Below are positions 40,128-48,977 of a stretch of DNA of 64,000 nt, in pieces (position 1 is the first letter of the stretch; every line of letters begins with the position of its first letter). The notes beneath the pieces were generated by a model. That model was not told the origin of the DNA. It saw only the letters and a list, made by a program, of their open reading frames with translations, and ran no database searches. The position numbers were made by a program, and so were the translations under genes. The stretch comes from Clostridium sp. SM-530-WT-3G (GTDB lineage Bacteria; Bacillota; Clostridia; Clostridiales; Clostridiaceae): positions 20,965 through 84,964 of the forward strand of contig NZ_JABAGC010000010.1 in the NCBI RefSeq assembly GCF_012843905.1, given 5' to 3'.

Positions 40128-40205
40128 GTTAAATAAGACTATAATATATTGTTGGTAGAATTATGTAAAATCAAATATTAATATATATTATAGGAGTGAA
40201 TTAAT

Positions 40206-41240
40206 ATGGGTTTTTGGAGAACAGGGACAGACCTTGCGATAGATTTAGGAACGGCAACAGTCTTAGTGTATGTTAAAGGAAAAGGAGTCATACTGAAAGA
40301 ACCATCTGTTGTTGCTATTAATAGAAATAATAATAATTTATTAGCTATAGGTGAAGAAGCAAGGAAGATGATTGGAAGAACTCCTGGTAATATTGTTGCA
40401 GTACGACCACTAAGAGATGGAGTTATATCGGATTATGATATAACACAAAAAATGTTGAAGGAATTCATAAAAAAAGCTTGTGGAAAGAGAAATATAAGTG
40501 CACCTAATGTTATTGTTTGTGTTCCATCTCAAGCTACTGAGGTTGAAAAAAGAGCAGTTATGGATGCGGCTATTAATTCAGGTGCAAAGAGAGTACATTT
40601 AATAGAAGAACCTTTAGCAGCAGCTATAGGGGCTGGATTAGATATCACTAAACCAAATGGAGCTATGGTTGTAGATATTGGTGGTGGTACATGTGATATA
40701 GCTGTAATTTCTCTAGGTGGTGTTGTAAAAAGAGAATCTATAAAGATTGCAGGAGACAAGTTTGACGACGCTATTATAAAGTATGTAAGAAATGAATATA
40801 AACTTATGATAGGAGAAAAGACAGCAGAAGAATTAAAAATAAATATTGGATCTGCATGCAAGGATTTAAGAAATTTAACAAACATAATGAAGGGTAGAAA
40901 CCTTATTACAGGGTTACCTGATGAAGTTGAGATTAATACTGAGCAAATTAGACTTGCAATACAAGAACCCGTACAAAATATTGTTTATACAGTTAAAAAA
41001 GTACTTGAAAAGACTCCACCAGAATTGGCTTCTGATATTATGGAAAGAGGAATTGTAATGACTGGTGGTGGAGCATTGCTTCATGGATTAGATAAGCTTA
41101 TTGAACTTGAGACAGGTGTATCTGTTAGAATAGCGGAAGATTCAGTTGAGTGTGTGGCTAAAGGAACAGGAGCTGTTCTTGGGTATATAGATAAACTTGA
41201 TAGTGACGTTAATTCTCAGCAGATAGTATTGATAGAATAG
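40206..41240 (+). CDS. mbl: MreB-family cell-shape actin homologue (Mbl)
   Basis: The 344-residue protein is a bacterial actin that guides lateral wall synthesis. It shows the phosphate loops DLGTATVLVYVKGKG (about 11-25) and DIGGGTCDIAVIS (about 159-171) and the adenosine motif MTGGGALLHGLD near 284-295. The neighbouring spoIIID favours the Mbl paralogue over MreB, which normally precedes mreC and mreD. The ATG follows AGGAGTGA. A shared terminator separates it from yyaC. Confidence 0.9.
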   Translation: MGFWRTGTDLAIDLGTATVLVYVKGKGVILKEPSVVAINRNNNNLLAIGEEARKMIGRTPGNIVAVRPLRDGVISDYDITQKMLKEFIKKACGKRNISAPNVIVCVPSQATEVEKRAVMDAAINSGAKRVHLIEEPLAAAIGAGLDITKPNGAMVVDIGGGTCDIAVISLGGVVKRESIKIAGDKFDDAIIKYVRNEYKLMIGEKTAEELKINIGSACKDLRNLTNIMKGRNLITGLPDEVEINTEQIRLAIQEPVQNIVYTVKKVLEKTPPELASDIMERGIVMTGGGALLHGLDKLIELETGVSVRIAEDSVECVAKGTGAVLGYIDKLDSDVNSQQIVLIE

Positions 41241-41281
41241 TAAAAAGAACAATTTAGTTTAAACTAAATTGTTCTTTTTAC
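41240..41281. terminator. Bidirectional terminator between mbl and yyaC
   Basis: A perfect 42-bp palindrome (arms of 21 bp, core AACAATTTAG) has A and T ends serving both strands. Confidence 0.93.
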
Positions 41282-41828
41282 TTTGAATAGATTGATTAAT
41301 ATTATTGTAATTTATATTATAAGCTTCAATTATAGCTTTAGATATTGTTTTTGCCATATTCATAATGAATGAAAGTCTGATACTACGTGAAAAAAAGAAT
41401 TCTGAATTTTCGCTAGAATCAACTATTCCGATTATTGATGCAATACCAACTTCAGTTAAATCTTTACCTACTCCTTTTCCAGGGTGAATTGCATAATTAC
41501 GTATGCGTATTTGTCCAATATCATCTTTATTACCTAAACAAGCATCTACACCAATTATATCGGCATTTGGATGTTTGGTATGTATTTCATCTAATTTCTT
41601 ATCTAAATTAAGTGCGTGAATTGGAAAATTTAATGTTCCGTATACTGGTAAAGGAAAAGAGCTTTCAGTTAACAAAGAACCTACTAGTGGACCTAAGCAA
41701 TCGCCAATACATTTATCAGTTCCTATACATACAATGATAGTATTATTGTTGAGATAATTATGAATATCTAAAGCCAAGCTATAAGAAGAAATGTTAGGAT
41801 TATTATAATTAGTATCTGACTCGATCAA
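41259..41828 (-). CDS. yyaC: Spore protease YyaC
   Basis: YyaC resembles the GPR spore protease fold and hydrogenase-maturation peptidases. The 189-residue protein carries the core VCIGTDKCIGDCLGPLVG near 33-50 and the DACLG motif near 112-116. Its substrate is not established; in Bacillus it is a sporulation gene. The start is TTG 41828 after AAAGGGGG; no in-frame ATG is better. Its terminator is shared with mbl. Confidence 0.9.
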   Translation of the reverse strand: MIESDTNYNNPNISSYSLALDIHNYLNNNTIIVCIGTDKCIGDCLGPLVGSLLTESSFPLPVYGTLNFPIHALNLDKKLDEIHTKHPNADIIGVDACLGNKDDIGQIRIRNYAIHPGKGVGKDLTEVGIASIIGIVDSSENSEFFFSRSIRLSFIMNMAKTISKAIIEAYNINYNNINQSIQSKKNNLV

Positions 41829-41877
41829 AGGACATACCCCCTTTATAAAATAAATATATGCGTTAGGGCATTAGGAT

Positions 41878-41925
41878 ATTATTAAAATAAAGAAAAATAT
41901 TTATATTTTTCTTTATTTTAATAAT
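41878..41925. repeat. Perfect 23-bp hairpin between yyaC and the tRNA cluster
   Basis: Arms 41878-41900 and 41903-41925 (core AAAATAAAGAAAAATAT) are exact complements with a 2-nt loop. It looks like a bidirectional terminator but no transcript is known to end here. Confidence 0.75.
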
Positions 41926-42083
41926 TGTTTTTATGTTTTGAATTTGAAAATTTAGTAGAATACCCGTATTTTAATTATTTTATAAAAATATAAAATAGTT
42001 ATGTCTTGTGTATTAAGATAGAGAAAAAAGAAGAAATAAATAGAATGAGAGGGGTAAACTTAAATAATGATTATATATTCGAT

Positions 42084-42112
42084 TTGAAATAAAGTAACTT
42101 TAAATATATACT
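42084..42112 (+). promoter_or_regulatory. Promoter of the tRNA cluster
   Basis: TTGAAA (42084-42089) and TATACT (42107-42112) are 17 bases apart, about 50 bases before the first tRNA. Confidence 0.65.
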
Positions 42113-42161
42113 AACTATTGTTGAGCGGCGCTGATGAAGCAAAGCAAAAAATAAAAAGTTT

Positions 42162-42246
42162 GGAGGAATTCCCGAGAGGCCAAAGGGGGCAGACTGTAAA
42201 TCTGTTACGTTTCGTTTCGATGGTTCGAATCCATCTTCCTCCACCA
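42162..42246 (+). tRNA. tRNA-Tyr (GTA), copy 1
   Basis: The acceptor GGAGGAA pairs with TTCCTCC; the anticodon loop CTGTAAA gives GTA; a long variable arm and TTCGAAT loop are present, as in class II tRNA-Tyr. CCA is encoded. Confidence 0.97.
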
Positions 42247-42252
42247 ATTAAC

Positions 42253-42328
42253 GGGCGCATAGCTCAGCTGGGAGAGCACCTGCCTTACAAGCAGGGGGTC
42301 ACAGGTTCGAGCCCTGTTGTGCCCACCA
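42253..42328 (+). tRNA. tRNA-Val (TAC), copy 1
   Basis: The acceptor GGGCGCA pairs with TGTGCCC; the anticodon loop CTTACAA gives TAC; GGTTCGAGCC forms the T arm; CCA is encoded. Confidence 0.97.
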
Positions 42329-42387
42329 TTATAAAAATCCTTAAAAATAAATATGATATTATTTAATAGAAGTATAGTTCTTAATAT

Positions 42388-42462
42388 GCTGGCATGGCTC
42401 AACGGTAGAGCAGCTGACTTGTAATCAGCAGGTTGTAGGTTCGATTCCTATTGCCAGCTCCA
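42388..42462 (+). tRNA. tRNA-Thr (TGT), copy 1
   Basis: The acceptor GCTGGCA pairs with TGCCAGC; the anticodon loop CTTGTAA gives TGT; GGTTCGATTCC forms the T arm; CCA is encoded. Confidence 0.97.
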
Positions 42463-42494
42463 TTTAATAAGTATATATTACTATTAAAAAATTT

Positions 42495-42579
42495 GGAGGA
42501 ATTCCCGAGAGGCCAAAGGGGGCAGACTGTAAATCTGTTACGTTTCGTTTCGATGGTTCGAATCCATCTTCCTCCACCA
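42495..42579 (+). tRNA. tRNA-Tyr (GTA), copy 2
   Basis: Identical to copy 1 over the tRNA body, 333 bases further on. Confidence 0.97.
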
Positions 42580-42585
42580 ATTAAC

Positions 42586-42661
42586 GGGCGCATAGCTCAG
42601 CTGGGAGAGCACCTGCCTTACAAGCAGGGGGTCACAGGTTCGAGCCCTGTTGTGCCCACCA
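42586..42661 (+). tRNA. tRNA-Val (TAC), copy 2
   Basis: Identical to copy 1, 333 bases further on. Confidence 0.97.
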
Positions 42662-42720
42662 TTATAAAAATCCTTAAAAATAAATATGATATTATTTAGT
42701 AGAAGTATAGTTCTTAATAT

Positions 42721-42795
42721 GCTGGCATGGCTCAACGGTAGAGCAGCTGACTTGTAATCAGCAGGTTGTAGGTTCGATTCCTATTGCCAGCTCCA
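42721..42795 (+). tRNA. tRNA-Thr (TGT), copy 2
   Basis: Identical to copy 1, 333 bases further on. Confidence 0.97.
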
Positions 42796-42827
42796 TTTAA
42801 TAAGTATATATTACTATTAAAGAATTT

Positions 42828-42912
42828 GGAGGAATTCCCGAGAGGCCAAAGGGGGCAGACTGTAAATCTGTTACGTTTCGTTTCGATGGTTCGAATCCAT
42901 CTTCCTCCACCA
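42828..42912 (+). tRNA. tRNA-Tyr (GTA), copy 3
   Basis: Third identical tRNA-Tyr; the repeat breaks off right after its CCA, where the cluster terminator begins. Confidence 0.97.
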
Positions 42913-42916
42913 TCTG

Positions 42917-42947
42917 AAGAATAAACGTTAGTTTATTCTTTTTTTTG
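42917..42947 (+). terminator. Terminator of the tRNA cluster
   Basis: AAGAATAAAC (42917-42926) and GTTTATTCTT (42931-42940) form a perfect stem with a 4-nt loop, then T residues. Confidence 0.92.
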
Positions 42948-42987
42948 TAAAAAAAAATTAATACTATTTAATATTATTAAAAATATA

Positions 42988-43017
42988 TTGACTCATATAA
43001 TGTACATATGATAGAAT
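42988..43017 (+). promoter_or_regulatory. Promoter of the metK leader
   Basis: TTGACT (42988-42993) and TAGAAT (43012-43017) are 18 bases apart, about 27 bases before the riboswitch. Confidence 0.5.
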
Positions 43018-43044
43018 ACAATACGAAAATTAAATTATGTTACT

Positions 43045-43140
43045 CTTATCAAGAGAGGTGGAGGGAAAGGGCCCTGTGAAACCCGGCAACCTGTATATGC
43101 AAGGTGCCAATTCCTGTAGAGTTATTTTCTACGAGATAAG
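43045..43140 (+). ncRNA. SAM-I (S-box) riboswitch aptamer
   Basis: The S-box conserved blocks are all present: CTTATCAAGAGAGGTGGAGG at the 5-prime side with the kink-turn, GGGCCCTGTGAAACCCGGCA for P2 and the ligand core, AAGGTGCCAATTCC for J3/4, and GATAAG closing P1 with CTTATC. It precedes metK. High SAM stabilises P1 and frees the terminator; low SAM lets GATAAGAA (43135-43142) pair with TTCTTATC (43164-43171) as an antiterminator. Confidence 0.97.
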
Positions 43141-43159
43141 AAAAAGATTGTTGAATCTT

Positions 43160-43185
43160 ACTCTTCTTATCGAAGAGTTTTTTTA
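43160..43185 (+). terminator. S-box-controlled terminator
   Basis: ACTCTTC (43160-43166) pairs with GAAGAGT (43172-43178), followed by seven T residues. Its 5-prime arm and loop overlap the antiterminator segment. Confidence 0.9.
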
Positions 43186-43248
43186 TTTCAAAAATTTATT
43201 ATTAATATATATGATGTGATAAAGAGTAAGTTCGAAAGGAGAACAATT

Positions 43249-44424
43249 GTGAGAAGATTATTTACTTCAGAATCAGTAACAGAAGGGCATCCAGATAAGA
43301 TGTGTGACCAAATTTCAGATAGCATTTTAGATGCAATTTTAGAAAAGGATCCTAATGCTAGAGTAGCATGTGAAACATGTACAACTACAGGATTAGTTAT
43401 GGTTATGGGAGAAATATCAACTAACTGTTATGTTGATATTCCTAAAGTTGTTAGAGAAACAGTTAGAGAAATAGGATACGATAGAGCAAAATATGGCTTT
43501 GACTGTGACACTTGTACAGTAATGACTACTATTGATGAACAATCAGCTGATATAGCTATGGGTGTTGATGAAGCTCTTGAATCTAAAAAAGGTGAAAAAG
43601 ATGATGTTGAAGCAATTGGTGCTGGAGACCAAGGTATGATGTTCGGATTTGCTACAAATGAAACAGAAGCATACATGCCATTACCAATCTATATGGCTCA
43701 TAAATTATCTAGAAGATTAACAGAAGTAAGAAAGAACGGAACATTAAGCTACTTAAGACCAGATGGTAAAACACAAGTAACTGTAGAATATGAAGATGAA
43801 AAACCAAAAAGAATAGATACAATAGTAATCTCAACTCAACATGACGAACAAATTTCTTTAGAACAAATAGAAAAAGATTTAATAGAAAAAGTTATAAAAG
43901 AAGTTGTTCCAGCTGAATTATTAGATGAAAATACTAGATACTTCATAAATCCAACTGGAAGATTCGTTGTTGGAGGACCACAAGGGGATTCAGGATTAAC
44001 TGGAAGAAAGATAATCGTTGATACTTATGGTGGATATGGAAGACACGGTGGTGGAGCTTTCTCTGGAAAAGATCCAACAAAGGTTGATAGATCAGCAGCA
44101 TATGCAGCAAGATGGGTTGCTAAGAACTTAGTAGCTGCAGGAGTAGCAGAAAAGTTAGAAATTCAATTAGCATATGCTATAGGAGTTGCTAAGCCAGTAT
44201 CAATAACTGTAGATACTTTTGGAACTGGTAAGATATCTGACCAAGAAATAGTTGAAATAGTAGAAAAAGTATTTGATTTAAGACCAGGTGCTATAATAAG
44301 AGACCTTGACTTAAGAAGACCTATATACAAGCAAACAGCTGCTTATGGTCATTTTGGAAGAAATGATCTTGACTTACCTTGGGAACAATTAAATAAGGTA
44401 GAAGAAATTAAAAAATATTTATAA
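43249..44424 (+). CDS. metK: S-adenosylmethionine synthetase
   Basis: MetK makes SAM from Met and ATP. The 391-residue protein starts [17 protein letters not shown], with [10 protein letters not shown] near 114-123 and the P-loop-like [16 protein letters not shown] near 265-280. The frame is open from ATG 43216, but GAAAGGAG and homology give GTG 43249 as the start. It is under direct SAM feedback by the riboswitch upstream. Codon use is of the highly expressed type. Confidence 0.97.
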   Translation: MRRLFTSESVTEGHPDKMCDQISDSILDAILEKDPNARVACETCTTTGLVMVMGEISTNCYVDIPKVVRETVREIGYDRAKYGFDCDTCTVMTTIDEQSADIAMGVDEALESKKGEKDDVEAIGAGDQGMMFGFATNETEAYMPLPIYMAHKLSRRLTEVRKNGTLSYLRPDGKTQVTVEYEDEKPKRIDTIVISTQHDEQISLEQIEKDLIEKVIKEVVPAELLDENTRYFINPTGRFVVGGPQGDSGLTGRKIIVDTYGGYGRHGGGAFSGKDPTKVDRSAAYAARWVAKNLVAAGVAEKLEIQLAYAIGVAKPVSITVDTFGTGKISDQEIVEIVEKVFDLRPGAIIRDLDLRRPIYKQTAAYGHFGRNDLDLPWEQLNKVEEIKKYL

Positions 44425-44440
44425 TATATAAATATAACAG

Positions 44441-44480
44441 ATAAACAGCCATACTAATTAGTGTGACTGTTTATTTTTTT
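44441..44480 (+). terminator. Terminator after metK
   Basis: Arms 44441-44456 and 44459-44474 pair with one mismatch (core ATAAACAG/CTGTTTAT), followed by T residues. Confidence 0.88.
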
Positions 44481-44710
44481 TATAGAAATAAATCACCAAT
44501 GATTAATATTAAAATTCTAAATATAAAATATTATTGAAAGATAAAAAATCATATATGTTAAATAAAGGTAAGCAGACAATTTTGCAAGTATTCTTTATGA
44601 TATAATAAAATATAACTATTCATAAAGATTAGATTGAGGTAAATTAGAGATTAAATACTTAAAATAAAGATAATAATATATTAAGTTATAAAAAGATTTG
44701 GAGAGATTCT

Positions 44711-47026
44711 ATGGAAGTTCTAATTGGGTTTGTTGAAAGTATTGTGTTTAAAAGTGATGATACTGGATATGTAGTTTGTAAAATAAGAAATGAAAAAAAG
44801 TTAGTAAGTGCAGTTGGAACTGTACCATTTATTAAAGAAGGGCAGAATGTAAAGCTTAAGGGATACTGGACAGTTCATAAGCAGTTTGGAAACCAGTTCA
44901 ATATACAAGAATATGAAGAAGTGCTTCCAGATTCATTAGATGGAATAGAAAAATATTTAAGTGCAGGTGTAATTCATGGTATTGGACCAGTTACAGCTAA
45001 AAAGATTATTGCCAAATTTGGCAACGAAACTTTAGATATAATGGAAAACCATATTGAAAGGCTTAAGGAGATTGAAGGGATAGGAGAGAAGAAATTTCAG
45101 ATAATATATGAATCTTATATTGAGCAACAGGGACTTAAAGATGTTGTATTATATTTTCATAAGCACGGGGTGACTAATAATCAGTGTATAAAAATATACA
45201 AAAAGTTTGGACCAAATGCAAAGCAGATTGTATCAGCAAATCCTTATATTCTATGTGAAGAAATATCAGGAATAGGATTTAAAACTGCAGATAGGATTGC
45301 AATGAGTATAGGAATTAAAAATGATTCAGACTTTAGAATTCAAAGTGGAATAAAGTATGTAATGAATCAATTCTGTGCAGCAGGAAGTACATATATGCTC
45401 AAGGAAGATATAATTAAGGAATGTGAAAAGAATTTACTTGTTTCTAAAGAACTTATAGAAAAAAATCTTTATGATATGGCTGCATCTCAAAAAATAGTAC
45501 TAGAAAAGGTTGATGGAAAAGAAGCAGGATTTCTTCTTCCATATTATTATTGTGAACTTGGAGTAACAAGCAAGATTATCACACTTGGTCTTCAGCAGAT
45601 TCAAACTATAAATACAGATATAGATTTTGAAATTGATGTATTTGAAAAAGAGCAGAAGATAAATTTTGCAGAATCGCAAAGAGAGGCAATTCGAGGAGCG
45701 TTTAATAATGGTATTGAAATAATAACAGGAGGTCCAGGTACTGGTAAGACTACTATAATAAAAGCTATAATTCATATATATGAAAATAATGGAATGAAGG
45801 TTATCTTAGGTGCACCAACAGGAAGAGCAGCCAAAAGAATGACAGAATCTACGGGGAGAGAAGCTAAAACTATACATAGATTATTAGAAATGGGAGTATC
45901 AGATGATGAAGGAGATGAATCAGTATTTGCAAAGGGAGAAGGATCTCCTTTAGATTGTGATGTTATTATTATAGATGAGGCATCTATGATAGATATAATG
46001 CTTATGCATAACCTTCTTAAGGCTATTAATCTAGGAACTAGGTTAATTATTGTTGGCGATGTTGACCAGCTTCCATCAGTAGGACCTGGAAATGTTCTTA
46101 GAGACTTAATTGAAAGTGAATATATTAAAGTTGTAAGGCTTAAAGAAATATTTAGACAGGGAACAGAGAGTCTGATTGTTGTAAATGCCCATAGAATTAA
46201 TGAGGGACAAATGCCACTATTAAACCAAAAGGATAAAGATTTCTTCTTTATAAATGGTGATAGTCAGGAAAAGATAGTTGATACTATAAAAGATTTAATA
46301 TATAGACGACTTCCAAAGTTTAATACATCATGGGATAAATTAAGAGATATGCAGGTTCTTACTCCAATGAGAAAAGGTACTCTTGGGGTGAATAATCTTA
46401 ATATATGCCTTCAAGAAATGTTTAATCCTAAGAACAAGGATAAGAAGGAAAAAGAACTTAAAGATATCACCTTTAGAGAAGGTGATAAAGTAATGCAGAC
46501 TAAAAATAATTATACATTGAAATGGTTCAGAGTAGGTGGAATTGGTGAGCAAGAGGGTGTAGGAGTATTTAATGGAGATTTAGGATTTATAGAAAGCATA
46601 GATGAAGAAAAAAAGTGTATGACTATAATTTTTGATGACGAAAGAAAAGTTTTATATGACTTTAATTTTTTAGATGAGCTAGATTTGGCATATGCTACAA
46701 CAATACATAAAAGTCAGGGAAGCGAATTTAAAGTAGTAATAATTCCTGTATTTATGGGATCTCCATTTTTAATGAACCGTAATCTGCTTTATACAGGAAT
46801 TACAAGGGCAAAACAACTTGTTGTAGTTGTGGGATTCCAAAAAGCATTGATGTATATGATAAATAATACTAATAGCATGGAGAGAAACTCGGCATTAAAA
46901 TATAGGATAAGAGATATAATAAGTCAGGATGAAATTGAATATGATGATTCTTTAAAAAATGAAGAGATGGATAAAGAGTTTTTAAAGGGACTTGAAGAAT
47001 TTAATGCAGATAACGATAAGTTTTAA
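44711..47026 (+). CDS. recD2: RecD2-type ATP-dependent DNA helicase
   Basis: RecD2 is a 5-prime to 3-prime superfamily 1B helicase used in DNA repair where no RecBCD exists. The 771-residue protein has an N-terminal OB-like domain, helix-hairpin-helix repeats (IHGIGPVTAKKII near 97-109 and GIGEKK near 125), the Walker A GGPGTGKTT near 344-352, Walker B IIDEAS, and motif VI region ITRAKQLVVVVG near the end. It starts the recD2-comFA-comFC group; comFA follows by 23 bases. Confidence 0.94.
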   Translation: MEVLIGFVESIVFKSDDTGYVVCKIRNEKKLVSAVGTVPFIKEGQNVKLKGYWTVHKQFGNQFNIQEYEEVLPDSLDGIEKYLSAGVIHGIGPVTAKKIIAKFGNETLDIMENHIERLKEIEGIGEKKFQIIYESYIEQQGLKDVVLYFHKHGVTNNQCIKIYKKFGPNAKQIVSANPYILCEEISGIGFKTADRIAMSIGIKNDSDFRIQSGIKYVMNQFCAAGSTYMLKEDIIKECEKNLLVSKELIEKNLYDMAASQKIVLEKVDGKEAGFLLPYYYCELGVTSKIITLGLQQIQTINTDIDFEIDVFEKEQKINFAESQREAIRGAFNNGIEIITGGPGTGKTTIIKAIIHIYENNGMKVILGAPTGRAAKRMTESTGREAKTIHRLLEMGVSDDEGDESVFAKGEGSPLDCDVIIIDEASMIDIMLMHNLLKAINLGTRLIIVGDVDQLPSVGPGNVLRDLIESEYIKVVRLKEIFRQGTESLIVVNAHRINEGQMPLLNQKDKDFFFINGDSQEKIVDTIKDLIYRRLPKFNTSWDKLRDMQVLTPMRKGTLGVNNLNICLQEMFNPKNKDKKEKELKDITFREGDKVMQTKNNYTLKWFRVGGIGEQEGVGVFNGDLGFIESIDEEKKCMTIIFDDERKVLYDFNFLDELDLAYATTIHKSQGSEFKVVIIPVFMGSPFLMNRNLLYTGITRAKQLVVVVGFQKALMYMINNTNSMERNSALKYRIRDIISQDEIEYDDSLKNEEMDKEFLKGLEEFNADNDKF

Positions 47027-47049
47027 TAGATTATAAGGGGGCATAATTT

Positions 47050-48072
47050 ATGGCTAATGTATGCAAAGTAAGTAAAGAAGATCTTAAATATGCAGTTGAA
47101 AAAATAGATTACTGGTATAAGAAAAATATTAAGAATCTGACTATTATTACAGTCCCATTTAATACTTCATGTATATTTGCCAATATTATAGACAGTTTAT
47201 CAAAAAATAAAGGCAGAATTCTTTATGTTTGGGGAAAGAACAATGAAAATAGAGAACTTATAACCGCTATAAGAGAATTAAATTCAGAAATAACGCATTC
47301 ATATATTGAAAAAGATACATCAAAATATCAATTGTCATTTGTAAAGTATAAAAAATTATATAGTATAAAAGAAAAATATGATCTTGTTATTTTTGATGAT
47401 ATTACTTATTTTTCGCATTTAAATACATTGCAGTTACGAGAGTATTTAGAGATGTGCAATATGATTGGAAAAAGAGTTATTTTATATAGTATAGAAAAGA
47501 TAGCATTAATTGGTGAGAAAATTGAACTTGCTGCATATAACTATAAACTTCCTTTTGCAGAGCCAAGAATTTTGAACACAAGAATAGATTTAAATAATGA
47601 TATACCATATAGTGTTTATGATTATTTAAAATGGTTTAGAGATAATAACAATAAAGTAGCAATTTATGTACCGAATGAAGAGAAGGTTAAGATAACTTTT
47701 GATTACTTTGAAAATAAATTAAAACTTCCAAATGTAAAAATATTAAAGGTACTAAGTAAAGATGAAATGAAAAGGTGCAATCGTGTATCAAAATATAAAG
47801 ATAAGGCAATATTTATAATAACAAATAGATTTGAGGAGTTAATGGAATCTTGCTATATAGATAATATCGTAGTTTTATTTTCTGATGATAGTAAATTCAA
47901 TTATAAAAGTATTTTGTATATATGTGGTCAGATAAGAAATATAAATTTTAATTCTCCAGAAATTCTTTTAGTATCTAATAATATATCAGGAGATATGGAT
48001 AAAGCTAAAGATATGGCAAGAGAATTTAATAAAAAGGTATGGGAAAAAAATCTACTTACATTAAAAAAGTAA
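47050..48072 (+). CDS. Degenerate ComFA-like helicase without Walker A motif
   Basis: The 340-residue protein lies directly before comFC and has the size and layout of two RecA-like lobes. A DEAD-box position reads VIFDDITYFS (Asp116, Asp117), a lobe-2 start reads KVAIYVPNEEKVK near 214-226, and the end (SPEILLVSNN, then DKAKDMAREFN) resembles the C-terminus of ComFA. The expected Walker A loop is replaced by VPFNTSCIF (35-43) without GKT, and the N-terminal zinc fingers of ComFA are missing. It is probably unable to hydrolyse ATP. Assignment rests on context plus weak similarity. Confidence 0.65.
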   Translation: MANVCKVSKEDLKYAVEKIDYWYKKNIKNLTIITVPFNTSCIFANIIDSLSKNKGRILYVWGKNNENRELITAIRELNSEITHSYIEKDTSKYQLSFVKYKKLYSIKEKYDLVIFDDITYFSHLNTLQLREYLEMCNMIGKRVILYSIEKIALIGEKIELAAYNYKLPFAEPRILNTRIDLNNDIPYSVYDYLKWFRDNNNKVAIYVPNEEKVKITFDYFENKLKLPNVKILKVLSKDEMKRCNRVSKYKDKAIFIITNRFEELMESCYIDNIVVLFSDDSKFNYKSILYICGQIRNINFNSPEILLVSNNISGDMDKAKDMAREFNKKVWEKNLLTLKK

Positions 48073-48716
48073 TTATTAGTTTATGGTACGGGTTTCTTGA
48101 AATAATATATCCTATAGAATCATACTGTATAATATGTGGTAAAGAAGGATACAATGGAATATGTGATTACTGCATTTCTAAAATAAAACAAATAGAGTAT
48201 ATTATTCCGGGTGAAGATAAGATGATTATAAATAGCTATGGTCATTATGGTGGTGTTCTGAAAAAACTTATTCTAAGATTAAAGTATTACAATGATTTTA
48301 CAGCAGGAGATATATTAGCAGAATTACTTGAAAAATATATTAGAGAAAATATTGATTATAGTGAATATGTTATTTCTTATATACCAATGTCAAAGAAATC
48401 AAAGAAAAAGAGAGGGTTTAATCAGTGCGAGTATATTGCTAACAAAGTAGCATATAGTTTATCAATTAGAAATGTATCAATTTTATATAAGTGTAAAGAA
48501 ACTAAGGAACAGAAACGTCTTTTGAGGCAGGAGAGATTTGAAAATATAAAAAATGCTTTTGGCATATATGAAGAAAAAATAAAAAAAATAGAAAATGTAA
48601 TATTAATAGATGATGTTACAACTACTGGTGCAACAATGATTGAAGCATTTAAAATATTAAAAAAGTATGGTATAAAACAAATAAAACTATTGACCTTAGC
48701 CAAAAGTCATATATAA
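48039..48716 (+). CDS. comFC: ComF-family phosphoribosyltransferase-like protein
   Basis: ComFC is needed for DNA uptake in naturally competent bacteria. The 225-residue protein has an N-terminal zinc finger CIICGKEGYNGICDYC (about 27-42) and the phosphoribosyltransferase fold with the PRPP loop VILIDDVTTTGATM near 187-200. Its start overlaps the end of the comFA-like gene by 34 bases. The stop codon lies inside the -10 box of the raiA RNA promoter. Confidence 0.93.
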   Translation: MGKKSTYIKKVIISLWYGFLEIIYPIESYCIICGKEGYNGICDYCISKIKQIEYIIPGEDKMIINSYGHYGGVLKKLILRLKYYNDFTAGDILAELLEKYIRENIDYSEYVISYIPMSKKSKKKRGFNQCEYIANKVAYSLSIRNVSILYKCKETKEQKRLLRQERFENIKNAFGIYEEKIKKIENVILIDDVTTTGATMIEAFKILKKYGIKQIKLLTLAKSHI

Positions 48717-48717
48717 T
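48690..48717 (+). promoter_or_regulatory. Promoter of raiA RNA inside the 3-prime end of comFC
   Basis: TTGACC (48690-48695) and a perfect TATAAT (48712-48717) are 16 bases apart. The predicted start is at about 48724, within three bases of the 5-prime end of the closing helix. Confidence 0.7.
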
Positions 48718-48720
48718 ATT

Positions 48721-48934
48721 AATGTAAAGCTAGGTCTGTGGTTGAAAGTCGAAGCTAGTCGCAGGCAAAACGATCCACGTAATCTAGATAAAATGTCTAG
48801 GGAGCATGGTGCGGTATAGAAGTAAGTCCTGCCAGTTAAAGCTGAGAGGGTTAGTAGTGAGGAATTAATTTTTAGTAGCAAAAGCTCCAGCAGGCGAGTG
48901 TGGGGTCAAAAACCAGGTCAGCTAGCTTTACATT
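48721..48934 (+). ncRNA. raiA: raiA structured RNA
   Basis: This 214-nt region between comFC and hpf has no open frame of substance but is clearly structured and GC-richer than its flanks. A perfect 13-bp helix closes it: AATGTAAAGCTAG (48721-48733) with CTAGCTTTACATT (48922-48934). The helix continues with CTG/CAG and TGGTT/AACCA. Inner hairpins include CTAGA/TCTAG (48784-48800). Size, fold type and position upstream of the ribosome hibernation gene match the raiA motif described in Firmicutes. It has its own promoter and a terminator at 48978, so it is likely a free RNA and not a cis leader. Confidence 0.88.
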
Positions 48935-48977
48935 TATTTAAATATATAAAGTTATTAGAAAATAATATGAAAGATAT

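Larger units (their letters stand above)
41829..42161. other. Divergent intergenic region yyaC-tRNA cluster (333 bp)
   Basis: It holds the yyaC ribosome site, a 23-bp perfect hairpin at 41878-41925 and a sigma-A promoter for the tRNAs. No gene is visible. Confidence 0.7.
42162..42827 (+). repeat. Tandem duplication of a 333-bp Tyr-Val-Thr tRNA unit
   Basis: The units 42162-42494 and 42495-42827 are nearly identical, including spacers, and a third tRNA-Tyr follows at the same 333-bp period. The few differences lie in the spacers (for example ATTTAATAGA versus ATTTAGTAGA). Confidence 0.95.

Noticed and set aside
42118..42735. Several 64-82 residue frames on both strands in the tRNA cluster
   Set aside because: They are translations of tRNA genes, repeated because the tRNA unit is duplicated.
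43037..43219. 60-residue frame before metK
   Set aside because: It lies over the SAM riboswitch and its terminator.
48696..48881. 61-residue minus-strand frame
   Set aside because: It is antisense to raiA RNA and has no ribosome site or family pattern.
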